Assembly: GCA_043733485.1 (NCBI GenBank) | Contig: JAYTGN010000284.1 | Location: 1-51,257 of the forward strand | Direction: 5' to 3' | Origin: Urbifossiella sp043733485 | GTDB lineage: Bacteria; Planctomycetota; Planctomycetia; Gemmatales; Gemmataceae | DNA length: 51,257 bases | Shown here: positions 27,301-35,720 of the stretch, one piece after another | Position numbering within the stretch: the first letter of the stretch is position 1 | Layout of the letters: the number at the start of each line of letters is the position of its first letter | The notes under the pieces: model-generated | The model's input: only the letters and a program-made list of their open reading frames with translations | What the model was told of the DNA's origin: nothing | Databases searched by the model: none | Made by a program: the position numbers and the translations under genes

Positions 27301-27799
27301 CCATCAACTTCGCGGCATCCCGGGCGGGCATCGGCTTACCGCCGAGTTTTTCGGCGAGAGTTCCCCCCTCGACGAACTCCAGTGCGCAGTAAGGATGTCC
27401 GTCCGCCTCGCCGACCTCGTGAATCTGCACGATATTCGGATGTTGTACTCGCGCTGCCGCTTCGGCTTCATTGCGAAATCGCGCGCGTTGCTGCGGCCCG
27501 GCGTGCCGGCCGGCCAGCACCATCTTGACGGCGACCGTGCGTTTGAGCGCGAGGTGCTGAGCCCGGTAGACGACGCCCATTCCACCGCGGCCGAGGACGC
27601 ATTCGATCTCGTAGCCGGGGATGGAGACCGTAGCCGGAATACGCTCGGGTCTGGCGGTCGAGCCCGTCAGATGTGTGGCCGTTACGTCGTAGGCGGGAGT
27701 GGGGCCAGACGCGAAATCGGCGGTCACTTCCCCGCCGGACGCCGCCGCACGCGCATTGATCTGTGCGCTTCTTGTCGGGTTGTCGTTCGAATCGGGCAT
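24332..27799 (-). CDS. Giant Ser/Thr protein kinase with WD40 repeats
   Basis: An 1155-residue protein. The kinase domain (about 63-330) is complete: GRGGMGVVY, Lys92 in VAVKM, HRDLKPANIL (Asp185), DFG (203-205) and a GTPSYMAPEQ activation segment. A membrane helix lies at about 352-374, followed by a charged coiled-coil stretch (RAEDARKDEAKQRQVADEAR). The remainder (about 455-1150) is about 16 WD40 repeats on the pattern RGHTxxVxxVAFSPDGxxLASGSxDxTIRLWDxATGR, enough for two beta-propellers on the outer side of the membrane. Such kinase-propeller fusions are abundant in planctomycetes, with unknown ligands. It is co-oriented with the LRR kinase 281 bases downstream. Confidence 0.93.
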   Translation of the reverse strand: MPDSNDNPTRSAQINARAAASGGEVTADFASGPTPAYDVTATHLTGSTARPERIPATVSIPGYEIECVLGRGGMGVVYRAQHLALKRTVAVKMVLAGRHAGPQQRARFRNEAEAAARVQHPNIVQIHEVGEADGHPYCALEFVEGGTLAEKLGGKPMPARDAAKLMESLARAMQLAHSRNVVHRDLKPANILLTANGTPKITDFGLARQLDSDSGETQAGAVMGTPSYMAPEQASGHAHEAGPAADVYALGAILYDCLTGRPPFLGKTVVETLDQVRTQEPAPPSRWQASIPLDLDTICLKCLRKEPENRYASAAELADELVRYQHGKPILARPVGQVERAVKWVKRNPLEAASLAGIAAIFLAAFGLVTWSYVRAEDARKDEAKQRQVADEARDTAQREQKAERWGRYRSNIAAASGALQLQNSGAARIALDDAPQEHRNWEWRHLHSQLDGSAIVLPVPGGKVMSLVLSPSGRQFAVCCIDYNEVYLYDVATGRLDAVLRGHSAPATSVAYRPDGKQVATSGHDRTIRLWDPATGREVAVLRAEVAAPNSERYPLLAYNSDGSRIASYSRMHGGAGTSRLWDAATGQEIAVLGKWQDGVRPVAWSPDGKRVAVGSGEYVRLCDAVTGRSFAVLGPHKTMVTELRYSPDGKRIAVSTSLSNDVHYWDGVSFKEVAVLRGHTAYVGPVVFSPDGSRLLSGGAYPDNTARLWDAATGRPLHVLAGHKNSMDAIAFSPDGKQVVTSSSDQTARLWDERTGQLLAVLRGHTGEVVAGRFSPDGTRVVTTSTDGTLRLWNNQGELIDVLRGHSAGFDRHCPPLFTPDGSRLVSGTIDGTVRIWDMKLVERNGILRGHESFVYDVAFDPNGEQVASAAWDGTARLWDATTGRQIGLLKHEEKGIILSVAYSRDGRRLATVDRERGAVLWNVASGKASRDSLFVASKQWENRACLNPDGTLLASGSVGGPVVLWDVATGREVNRLNGHGREQNGDEIGSIDVAFHPDGSLLASTGFDGTVRLWDVATRVSVAVLRGHTEKVWRVAFSADGKLLASGSGDKTIRLWDVKTHEQLAVIPMGSIVYGVAFSPDGTRLAAACRDNTIRLIDVATRQQVAELRGHGDYVHAVAWSPDGTRLVSGSGDFTVRVWDSLSAQERAKRPR

Positions 27800-28500
27800 C
27801 GAACACTGTCCTTACGTGGTCTCGGTGAGCGTGGGCGCTTCCCGCATCGCCTTTAACGATGAACGCAAAGCCGAGAGTATACAGCTTGCTCTTCAATGGT
27901 GTACTTCGAGTTGTATGGATCGAGCGATTTTCACTCACACCTACGGCCTTTCCCCGCCTCCCTTGCTTCCGGCCTGGCTGAGTGTAGCCTTCTCGCAGCA
28001 TCCCTTCTCGCCCGAAACTCATCCCGTCTCGGAAGTCCGCAATTGAGGGGATTTCATGCCGGTTTCAATCCAAAACGGCCCCGTTGGGGCCGGTGTTTTT
28101 GCCGCATTCCGACCCGGAAATCCGCGTAACTCCTTTCGGAATCAACGCGTTGCGTCCGACCACCGCAGGGGCCACGTTCGCGATTTCGCGCAACGCCATT
28201 GCCCGCCGCGAATTGCGACGAGGTCTGGAAGTCGCTTCCACCGGTTCGCCGCGGGCGAATCGACGCAACTCGATGACCGCAAGGCGAATCCGGCCGATGC
28301 GAAAAATAATTTGCAGGACGGGCCATCGTCGCGAGGCCCGAAATGGCTTGTTTTACCGTTTGGCTCGGAACTGCAAGAGGGCACCACGCGGGTCACGTTC
28401 GACCATATCCTTGCTCAATTCTCTCCTGCCCTACGGCCTTTCCCGGCCTCGCTTCATAGTTCTGCTTCACCCGCGGTTCCACCACAATCGGAGACTCGCC
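27800..28500. other. Long non-coding region between divergent genes
   Basis: About 700 bases separate the start of the WD40 kinase (minus) and the Gfo/Idh/MocA gene (plus). Open frames crossing it are arginine-rich and show no domain, so I do not call a gene. It contains a TATACT hexamer for the minus strand (27881-27876), a strong hairpin with T-tract (28076-28100), and two 21-base direct repeats with one mismatch (27940-27960 and 28430-28450) that bracket the central 470 bases. Confidence 0.55.
28076..28100 (+). terminator. Rho-independent terminator-like hairpin without an upstream gene
   Basis: CGGCCCC (28076-28082), loop GTT, GGGGCCG (28086-28092), then GTGTTTTT. It has the form of an intrinsic terminator on the plus strand, preceded by AAAA. 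No plus-strand gene ends before it in the gap, so it either ends an unrecognised transcript or attenuates a leader. Confidence 0.5.
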
Positions 28501-29652
28501 ATGGCCACGAAAGAACTTCGCGTCGGCATGATCGGCTACGGCTTCATGGGCCGGGCCCACTCCAACGCCTACAAGCAGGTCGGGCAGTTCTTCCCGAGTC
28601 AGCACAGGGTGGTGCTCAAAGCCGCGTGTGCCCGCAACGCGGACACGATCAAGGCCTTCGCCGATCAGTGGGGTTACGAATCGACCGAGACCGACTGGCG
28701 GAAGCTGATCGAACGCAAGGACATCGACGTCGTCGATATTTGCACGCCGAACAACTTGCACAAGGAGATCGCGATTGCGGCGGCGGCCGCCGGCAAGATG
28801 ATCCTGTGCGAGAAGCCGTTGGCCATGAACACGGTGGAAGGACGCGAGATGGTCGCGGCCGTGGAGAAGGCGAAGGTCGCCAACATGGTCTGGTACAACT
28901 ACCGGCGCATTCCGGCGGTCACGCTCGCCAAGAAGCTCATCGAGGAAGGCCGTCTCGGGAAGATCTTCCACTATCGGGCCAAGTTCCTCCAGGACTGGAC
29001 GATCAACGCGGACCTGCCTCAGGGCGGTCAGGGGCTGTGGCGTCTGGACGTTGCGGTGGCCGGCAGCGGCGTCAGCGGCGATCTGCTCGCCCACTGCATC
29101 GATACCGCCGTCTGGCTCAACGGTTCTATCGAGAGCATCTCGGCACTTACCGAGACCTTCGTGAAGGAACGCAAGCACACCCTCACGGGCAAAATGGAAC
29201 CGGTCGGCATCGACGACGCCTGCATCTTCATGGGCAAGTTCGCCAACGGCTCGCTGGCGAACTTCGAGAGCACCCGCTACGCCCGCGGGCACAAGGCGCA
29301 GTACGCATTCGAGATCAACGGCGAACACGCCAGCCTCGCCTGGGACCTCCACGACCTGCACCGGCTTCAGATGTTCGACTACAAGGACGACAGCAAGATT
29401 CGCGGCTGGAAGTCGATCCACGTCACCGACAACGGCGGGGAGCATCCGTACATGGACAAGTGGTGGGTGCCCGGCCTCGCCATCGGTTACGACTGTAGCT
29501 TCACGCATCAGGTGGCCGACTTCATTCAGGGGTTGGAGACCGGCACGCCGGCGAGCCCGACCTTCAAGGACGCACTGGAAACGCAGGCGATCCTGGATGC
29601 GATTCTCGATTCGGCCAAGAGTAAGCAATGGGTGAACGTGGCCAAGGCGTGA
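28501..29652 (+). CDS. Gfo/Idh/MocA family oxidoreductase
   Basis: A 383-residue NAD(P)-dependent sugar or inositol dehydrogenase. The Rossmann motif VGMIGYGFMGRAHSNAY lies at residues 8-24, CEKPLAMNTVEGREM carries the conserved Lys of the EKP motif (about 103), and the second domain includes GDLLAHCIDTAVWL with the metal/active-site His-Asp region. Typical length for the family. GGAG lies about ten bases ahead of ATG 28501; the longer open frame upstream is non-coding leader. Exact substrate unknown. A Uma2 gene begins 47 bases downstream. Confidence 0.92.
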   Translation: MATKELRVGMIGYGFMGRAHSNAYKQVGQFFPSQHRVVLKAACARNADTIKAFADQWGYESTETDWRKLIERKDIDVVDICTPNNLHKEIAIAAAAAGKMILCEKPLAMNTVEGREMVAAVEKAKVANMVWYNYRRIPAVTLAKKLIEEGRLGKIFHYRAKFLQDWTINADLPQGGQGLWRLDVAVAGSGVSGDLLAHCIDTAVWLNGSIESISALTETFVKERKHTLTGKMEPVGIDDACIFMGKFANGSLANFESTRYARGHKAQYAFEINGEHASLAWDLHDLHRLQMFDYKDDSKIRGWKSIHVTDNGGEHPYMDKWWVPGLAIGYDCSFTHQVADFIQGLETGTPASPTFKDALETQAILDAILDSAKSKQWVNVAKA

Positions 29653-29699
29653 TAGAATAGGCTTGCAGCCGCTCGCGGCTTCGCGATGAGGAGCAACGT

Positions 29700-30251
29700 A
29701 TGACCGCAGTCGAAACCAAACCGATCTCCATCGAAGAATTCTCGCGGATGCCCGATCCGGAAGGCTTCCAGATGGAACTGGTTCGTGGGGAGATCGTCCT
29801 TATGCCGTTACCCAAGGCCCGACATGGTATTTGTTGTGCCCAGATCAGTTGTCTCCTCGGCAACTTCGTCGATGATTCAAAGATCGGATGGCTCGCCTGT
29901 AACAATGCCGGTGTTATTCTCGAACGCGATCCGGACACGGTGCGTGGGCCGGACGTGGCCTTTTGGAGTATCAAGCGGCAACCCAAGTTGCCGGAGGATT
30001 ACTTCGAGATTCCACCGGACATTGCGGTGGAGGTATTGTCGCCGGACGACCGGCGCAAGAACGTCCGCGAGAAGATCAAGGATTACGTCAAGAACGGCGT
30101 GAAGCTCATTTGGCTCGTCGACCCGGATACTCGCACCGTGACGGTTTATCAAGGATCGCTCCGCGGTTCCGAACTCGATGAAGCCGACACGCTCACCGGT
30201 GGCGACGTCCTCCCCGGCTTCACGTGCCTGGTTTCGGATCTGTTCGACTGA
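29700..30251 (+). CDS. Uma2 family (DUF820) nuclease-like protein
   Basis: A 183-residue protein of the Uma2/DUF820 family, which has a PD-(D/E)XK endonuclease fold and is greatly expanded in cyanobacteria and planctomycetes. Visible motifs are FQMELVRGEIVLMP (the conserved E and G), GPDVAFW with the catalytic Asp, IAVEVLSPDDRRKNVREKI with the E-V-S-P signature, and VKLIWLVDPDTRTVTVY near the end. Complete, with all core acidic positions present. Biological role in any organism is unclear. Confidence 0.88.
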   Translation: MTAVETKPISIEEFSRMPDPEGFQMELVRGEIVLMPLPKARHGICCAQISCLLGNFVDDSKIGWLACNNAGVILERDPDTVRGPDVAFWSIKRQPKLPEDYFEIPPDIAVEVLSPDDRRKNVREKIKDYVKNGVKLIWLVDPDTRTVTVYQGSLRGSELDEADTLTGGDVLPGFTCLVSDLFD

Positions 30252-30345
30252 ACCCGAGTTCCACTGGACAGACCCCAACCCGAACCCCTACACTTCTCCA
30301 CTCGCAGGATTCGCCCCACCCCGACGCAAGGACGCGCCCCGGGAC

Positions 30346-31521
30346 ATGAACCTCGTTCACCTCACATCGAGTACCTTCTTCGGCGGACCCGAGCGGCAGA
30401 TGCTCGGTCTGGCCGAATCGCTTCCGGATTCCGTGCATACCACGTTCCTCAGCTTCGCCGAGGGCGGTCGGAGCGAGGCATTTCTGAGCGAAGTGCGAAG
30501 TCGCGGCTTCGATGCCTCCACGATGAAGAGCGACTTCCCGCGACTCATCGCCACGCTGCGAGAACTCACCGCCCAGTTAGAACTCTTCCGCCACGACGAG
30601 ACAATTCTCCTCTGCCACGGCTACAAGGCGAACATTCTCGGCCGCATCGCGGCACGACGGCTCGGCATTCCCGCGATTGCCGTGTCGCGCGGCTGGACCG
30701 GCGAGAACCGCAAGGTCCGGGCGTACGAATGGCTCGATCGCCGTCATCTACGGCTCATGGATCGCGTCGTCTGCGTCTCGGAAGGTCAGGCCGCGAAGGT
30801 ACGCCTGTGGTGCAGCGTGCCCGAACAGCGGCTCAGCGTGATTCGTAACTCGGCGCGGTTGAGTGCGTTTGAGAAGCGCGATGGCGGTGATCGAGTGAGG
30901 TTCGTGAATCACTTTGCCCAAGCGGGCGGGACGCCCGCGCTCCCAGGGAAGATCGTTCTCGCGGCAGGACGGTTGAGCCCCGAGAAGGGCTTCGGCGTGC
31001 TCGTCGAGGCGGCCGCGACGATTCTCCGCGACGACCCCGAAGCGGGAGTCGCGATCTTCGGCGAAGGCGTGCTTCGCCCCGACCTCGAACGGCGAATCGC
31101 GCAACTCGGCCTCGCTGGCCGGGTCGTGATGCCCGGCTTCACCGCGCAACTCGACTCGCTCATCGCGGCCGCCGACATCGTGGTGCTGCCTTCGTTCACG
31201 GAGGGTTTGCCCAACGTGGCGTTGGAGGCGAGTGCGGCCGGGGTGCCGGTCGTGGCCACGGCCGTGGGTGGCACGCCGGAAGTGATCGCCGATGGAGAAA
31301 CAGGCTTCCTCGTGCCGCCAGGAGAGCCCGAACTTCTCGCCGCGAAGGTGAGCAAGTTGCTTCGCGATGATTCACTGCGAAGTCGATTTGGAAGCGCCGG
31401 CCGAGCGAGGATGCAGGAACTGTTCGCGTTCGAATCCCAGGCCGATGCGTACTTGAAGCTGTTCGACGAGTTGCTCCACACGAGCCGCGCTGCCCTCCGA
31501 GTCGCGGCAACACACGACTAG
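30346..31521 (+). CDS. GT4 family glycosyltransferase
   Basis: A 391-residue GT-B fold glycosyltransferase. The N-terminal domain starts VHLTSSTFFGGPERQMLGL with the GG acceptor loop; the C-terminal domain begins IVLAAGRLSPEKGF and carries ADIVVLPSFTEGLPNVALEA, the E-x7-E motif for the nucleotide-sugar donor. Acts at the cytoplasmic face on a lipid or glycan acceptor, likely in surface polysaccharide synthesis. Residues about 190-201 (FAQAGGTPALPG) between the two domains are encoded by a palindromic repeat. ATG 30346 is chosen from the family start. The second GT4 gene starts eight bases after the stop, so the two form an operon. Confidence 0.92.
   Translation: MNLVHLTSSTFFGGPERQMLGLAESLPDSVHTTFLSFAEGGRSEAFLSEVRSRGFDASTMKSDFPRLIATLRELTAQLELFRHDETILLCHGYKANILGRIAARRLGIPAIAVSRGWTGENRKVRAYEWLDRRHLRLMDRVVCVSEGQAAKVRLWCSVPEQRLSVIRNSARLSAFEKRDGGDRVRFVNHFAQAGGTPALPGKIVLAAGRLSPEKGFGVLVEAAATILRDDPEAGVAIFGEGVLRPDLERRIAQLGLAGRVVMPGFTAQLDSLIAAADIVVLPSFTEGLPNVALEASAAGVPVVATAVGGTPEVIADGETGFLVPPGEPELLAAKVSKLLRDDSLRSRFGSAGRARMQELFAFESQADAYLKLFDELLHTSRAALRVAATHD
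30916..30947. repeat. Palindromic repeat in frame at the domain boundary of a glycosyltransferase gene
   Basis: GCGGGCG (30922-30928), GGA, CGCCCGC (30932-30938) forms a perfect 7-bp stem with a three-base loop, continuing GCTCCCAGG. The encoded AQAGGTPALPG is an insertion in the linker ahead of the C-terminal domain. A similar sequence is a familiar dispersed repeat in planctomycete intergenic DNA, from memory. Confidence 0.6.
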
Positions 31522-31529
31522 GATCACGG

Positions 31530-32726
31530 ATGATCGCACTGCACGAACCGGAACGGCCCACGATCCTGCGCTTCGAACCGAAGGTCGCGCCCGTGCGCGT
31601 TTGCTTCATGGTCGATCGGCTGAGCCGGGCCGGCACCGAGTCGCAACTGCTCGCGCTCATTCGCAACCTCGACCGCAGCCGCGTCGAGCCGACGCTCGTG
31701 CTGCTCGATGGCGAAGACGATCTCTCGCGGGCACTCGAACCCGAAGACTGCACCATACTGCGGCTCGGGGTGCGGAAACTCTTCGGCCTCGGCGCGGCCC
31801 GCGCCGCCCGGAAGTTGCGCGACTTCTGGCGCGAAACGCGACCCGACGTGCTCCAGGTTTACTTCCTCGATTCCGCGTACTTCGGCGTGCCGCTCGCCAA
31901 ACTCTGCGGCATCCCCAAAGTGCTCCGCGTTCGCAACAACCTCGGCTATTGGCTCACGCGGAAGCACCGCGTTCTCAACCGCATGTTGCGGCCCTTCGTC
32001 GATGCGACACTCACGAACACCGACGCCGGAAAGCAATCGCTGCTCGAACGCGATGGCTTCAGTCCCGACCGCGTCGTCGTGCTGGAGAACGGCGTCGACA
32101 CGAAGCGCTACAACCGCTTCATCCTGGCGGACACTTCGAAGAAACGCGTACGGGTGGGCTGCGTCGCGAACCTGCGGAGCGTGAAGAACATCGACGGCCT
32201 CATGCGGGCCGCGAAGGTCGCGCTCGAACGCTTCCCGCAACTCCGGTTCGAAGTGGCCGGCGACGGCGAACAGCGCGAGGAACTCGAACGGCTTCACGCC
32301 GAACTCGGCCTCGGCGATCGCTTCATCCTGCGCGGTTCGGTCGCCGATGTCGCGGGCTTCCTCCGCACCGTCGAGATCGCGATTCTGCCCTCGCACTCGG
32401 AAGGAATGTCGAACGCCTTGTTGGAGTCCATGTCGGCGGGGCGAGCGGTGATCGCGACGGATGTGGGGGCGAACGCGGAACTGGTTCAGCACGAGAAGAG
32501 CGGCCTGATCGTACCGGCCGGCGACGAGAACGCCATCGTGGAGGCCATCGGTCGCTACCTGGAAAATCCCTTGCGTGCGGCCGCGTACGGTGCCGCGGCG
32601 CGAACCCGCGTGGAAGCGAACTTCAGCCGCGACACCTCGACGCGCCGATTCGAGGAGTTCTATCGCGACCTCTCCGGGGCGAAGCCGGTGCCTCGGATTC
32701 ACTTCTCCCGGCAAGCGGCTGCGTAA
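31530..32726 (+). CDS. GT4 family glycosyltransferase
   Basis: A 398-residue GT-B glycosyltransferase, paralogous to its upstream neighbour. Key segments are VCFMVDRLSRAGTESQLLAL (acceptor loop), VVVLENGVDTKRYN, VGCVANLRSVKNIDGLMRAA at the start of the donor domain, and ILPSHSEGMSNALLESMSAG with the E-x7-E pair. No repeat insertion at the linker here, in contrast to the upstream copy. Eight-base spacing to the previous gene indicates coupled expression. No flippase or polymerase gene adjoins, so the glycan cannot be named. Confidence 0.92.
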   Translation: MIALHEPERPTILRFEPKVAPVRVCFMVDRLSRAGTESQLLALIRNLDRSRVEPTLVLLDGEDDLSRALEPEDCTILRLGVRKLFGLGAARAARKLRDFWRETRPDVLQVYFLDSAYFGVPLAKLCGIPKVLRVRNNLGYWLTRKHRVLNRMLRPFVDATLTNTDAGKQSLLERDGFSPDRVVVLENGVDTKRYNRFILADTSKKRVRVGCVANLRSVKNIDGLMRAAKVALERFPQLRFEVAGDGEQREELERLHAELGLGDRFILRGSVADVAGFLRTVEIAILPSHSEGMSNALLESMSAGRAVIATDVGANAELVQHEKSGLIVPAGDENAIVEAIGRYLENPLRAAAYGAAARTRVEANFSRDTSTRRFEEFYRDLSGAKPVPRIHFSRQAAA

Positions 32727-32834
32727 ATTTGGTGTGGGAATCTCAAGTGGGCGCTACTCCCACGCAATCCAGCATGCTAGGATACTGCCCATCACTCACT
32801 CGCGAATCCGTTCGATCCCTTTGAGGTGCGATGC

Positions 32835-34388
<1,554 letters not shown>

Positions 34389-34420
34389 TGAAGTGTTTAT
34401 CGTCCTACGATCCGAAGCAA

Positions 34421-34747
34421 TCAGTAGCGCGGGACGCCGGGGTCGATGTGCAGCGACCAGGCGTCGATGCCGCCGGAGAGCGACGCGGCATTGCCGATGC
34501 CGGCGCGGGCCAGGATGGCCGCGCCGCTGAGGCTTCGCACTCCGTGGTGGCAGTAGACCACCACGAGTGCCCCGTCCGGAACGTCCACTTCTTCCACGCG
34601 GCCCATCAGTTCGCCGAGCGGGATCAACACGCTGCCTGCCAATCGGCAATACGCGTACTCGTCTTCGTTGCGCACATCGAGCAGCACGACCGGTTCCCCG
34701 GCGTCGAGTTTCTGCTTGAGTTCAGCGGGTTGAATCTGCGGAATCAT
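34421..34747 (-). CDS. Single-domain rhodanese-like protein
   Basis: A 108-residue rhodanese (sulfurtransferase) domain. It has LLDVRNEDEYAYCRLAGS (the conserved DVR and E-x-x-x-G), the catalytic cysteine Cys66 with active-site loop CHHGVRS, and a closing GGIDAWS. Six-residue active loop suggests sulfur transfer rather than phosphatase activity. It ends a minus-strand run lipoprotein - ybeY - rhodanese with gaps of about 20 bases, likely one operon. Physiological acceptor unknown. Confidence 0.93.
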   Translation of the reverse strand: MIPQIQPAELKQKLDAGEPVVLLDVRNEDEYAYCRLAGSVLIPLGELMGRVEEVDVPDGALVVVYCHHGVRSLSGAAILARAGIGNAASLSGGIDAWSLHIDPGVPRY

Positions 34748-34768
34748 GCAAGCTCCGATCGCGAACGA

Positions 34769-35203
34769 TCACGCAATGTTGGGCAACCCGAGCTGCGCGA
34801 GGTACTGGCGTTCTTTCACTCGCATCTCGGCGGCGGATTCGTCGTCGGTATCGGTGTAGCCGCACAGGTGCAAGCAACCGTGAACGACGTACAGCAGCAG
34901 TTCCAATTTCACTTCGTGGCCGCGGTCGGCGGCGTACTCGCGCGCGATCTCCATCCCGATCGCGATGTCGCCTTCGAGCTTCTTGGCACCCGGCGACGAA
35001 GATGGGAAGGTGAGCACGTCCGTGGGTTCGTCGTGGTTCAAGAACTGCTTGTTGAGCCGGTGGATGTGCGCGTTATCCACGAAGGCAATCGCGACTTTGG
35101 CGTCGCGGATGCCCTCGCCTTCGAGGACCGCGACGACCGCGGATTTGAGCCCCGTGAAGTCGAGTTCGTACTCGTACGGGTTGGCGATCGAAGCTCGGAT
35201 CAT
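34769..35203 (-). CDS. ybeY: Endoribonuclease YbeY with altered metal-site motif
   Basis: YbeY takes part in 16S rRNA 3'-end maturation and ribosome quality control. The 144-residue protein keeps the family core NKQFLNHDEPTDVLTFPS and the zinc-site segment VVHGCLHLCGYTDTD. In E. coli the motif is H-x3-H-x5-H; here the first two histidines are present but the third position reads Asp (H-G-C-L-H-L-C-G-Y-T-D). Start 35203 (MIRASIANP) fits family length. Upstream is a small lipoprotein gene, downstream rhodanese, all closely spaced. Confidence 0.92.
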   Translation of the reverse strand: MIRASIANPYEYELDFTGLKSAVVAVLEGEGIRDAKVAIAFVDNAHIHRLNKQFLNHDEPTDVLTFPSSSPGAKKLEGDIAIGMEIAREYAADRGHEVKLELLLYVVHGCLHLCGYTDTDDESAAEMRVKERQYLAQLGLPNIA

Positions 35204-35222
35204 GAGGGAATTGTAGCGAGTC

Positions 35223-35594
35223 TCACTCGTTCGGCTTGGCGAGGTCGATGGTGATGTCGTTGTCCCCGAGTACGATTTCGCGCTTGACCGCAACCTTCGC
35301 GGTGGGCTTCTTCGTGGACGGCCCCTGGACGGAAACGCGATACGTGCCGGGCGGCACCTGCCCGCCGGACGCGAGGACTTCGAAGGTGCCGTCGGTGTCC
35401 ACGACGGCCGTGAACGACTTCATGTTGTCGGGTTCCCCGTTCGCCCCGATCATCGACATCTCGATGGCGTGGCTCGAAGCCGGGAACGTCTTGGGTTGCC
35501 CGTTCTCCACGATCTGGCCCTTCACCTTGCCCATGCTGGGGCTGCAACCTGCGATCAGGATTGTGAGCAACGCGAAGGGGAGGACGAAGCGCAT
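35223..35594 (-). CDS. Small putative lipoprotein with transthyretin-like repeat
   Basis: A 123-residue protein with a lipoprotein signal (MRFVLPFALLTILIAGC, lipobox IAGC) and a mature part resembling a carboxypeptidase-regulatory/transthyretin-type beta sandwich: VKGQIVENGQPKTFP, VDTDGTFEVLASGG and PPGTYRVSVQGPS. This style is very common among planctomycete lipoproteins found upstream or downstream of DUF1559 genes, which fits the adjacent DUF1559 gene. Start 35594 is set by the leader; the frame upstream is a repeat element. Nineteen bases before ybeY. Confidence 0.8.
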   Translation of the reverse strand: MRFVLPFALLTILIAGCSPSMGKVKGQIVENGQPKTFPASSHAIEMSMIGANGEPDNMKSFTAVVDTDGTFEVLASGGQVPPGTYRVSVQGPSTKKPTAKVAVKREIVLGDNDITIDLAKPNE

Positions 35595-35613
35595 GCTGGC
35601 ACCGGACGGGTTT

Positions 35614-35696
35614 TGTAGGGTGGGTCGAGTCTTCGAGACCCACCGTGCGGCGACGGGGCTCGCGGTGGGTCTCGCAAAGCCTCGACCCACCCTACA
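35614..35696. repeat. Inverted repeat element with 16-bp perfect termini
   Basis: TGTAGGGTGGGTCGAG (35614-35629) and CTCGACCCACCCTACA (35681-35696) are exact reverse complements; inner sequence contains further complementary GAGACCCACCG / CGGTGGGTCTC. It fills the gap between the lipoprotein gene and the pilin-like DUF1559 gene upstream. No coding content. Confidence 0.75.
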
Positions 35697-35720
35697 AGAC
35701 ACTTGAGAACGCAGCCTCGA

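Noticed and set aside
28061..28074. GTTTCAATCC resembling a CRISPR repeat end
   Set aside because: Single occurrence without spacers or repeats in the window.
31420..31445. GTTCGAATCCCAG resembling a tRNA T-arm
   Set aside because: Inside the glycosyltransferase frame; no cloverleaf can be drawn.
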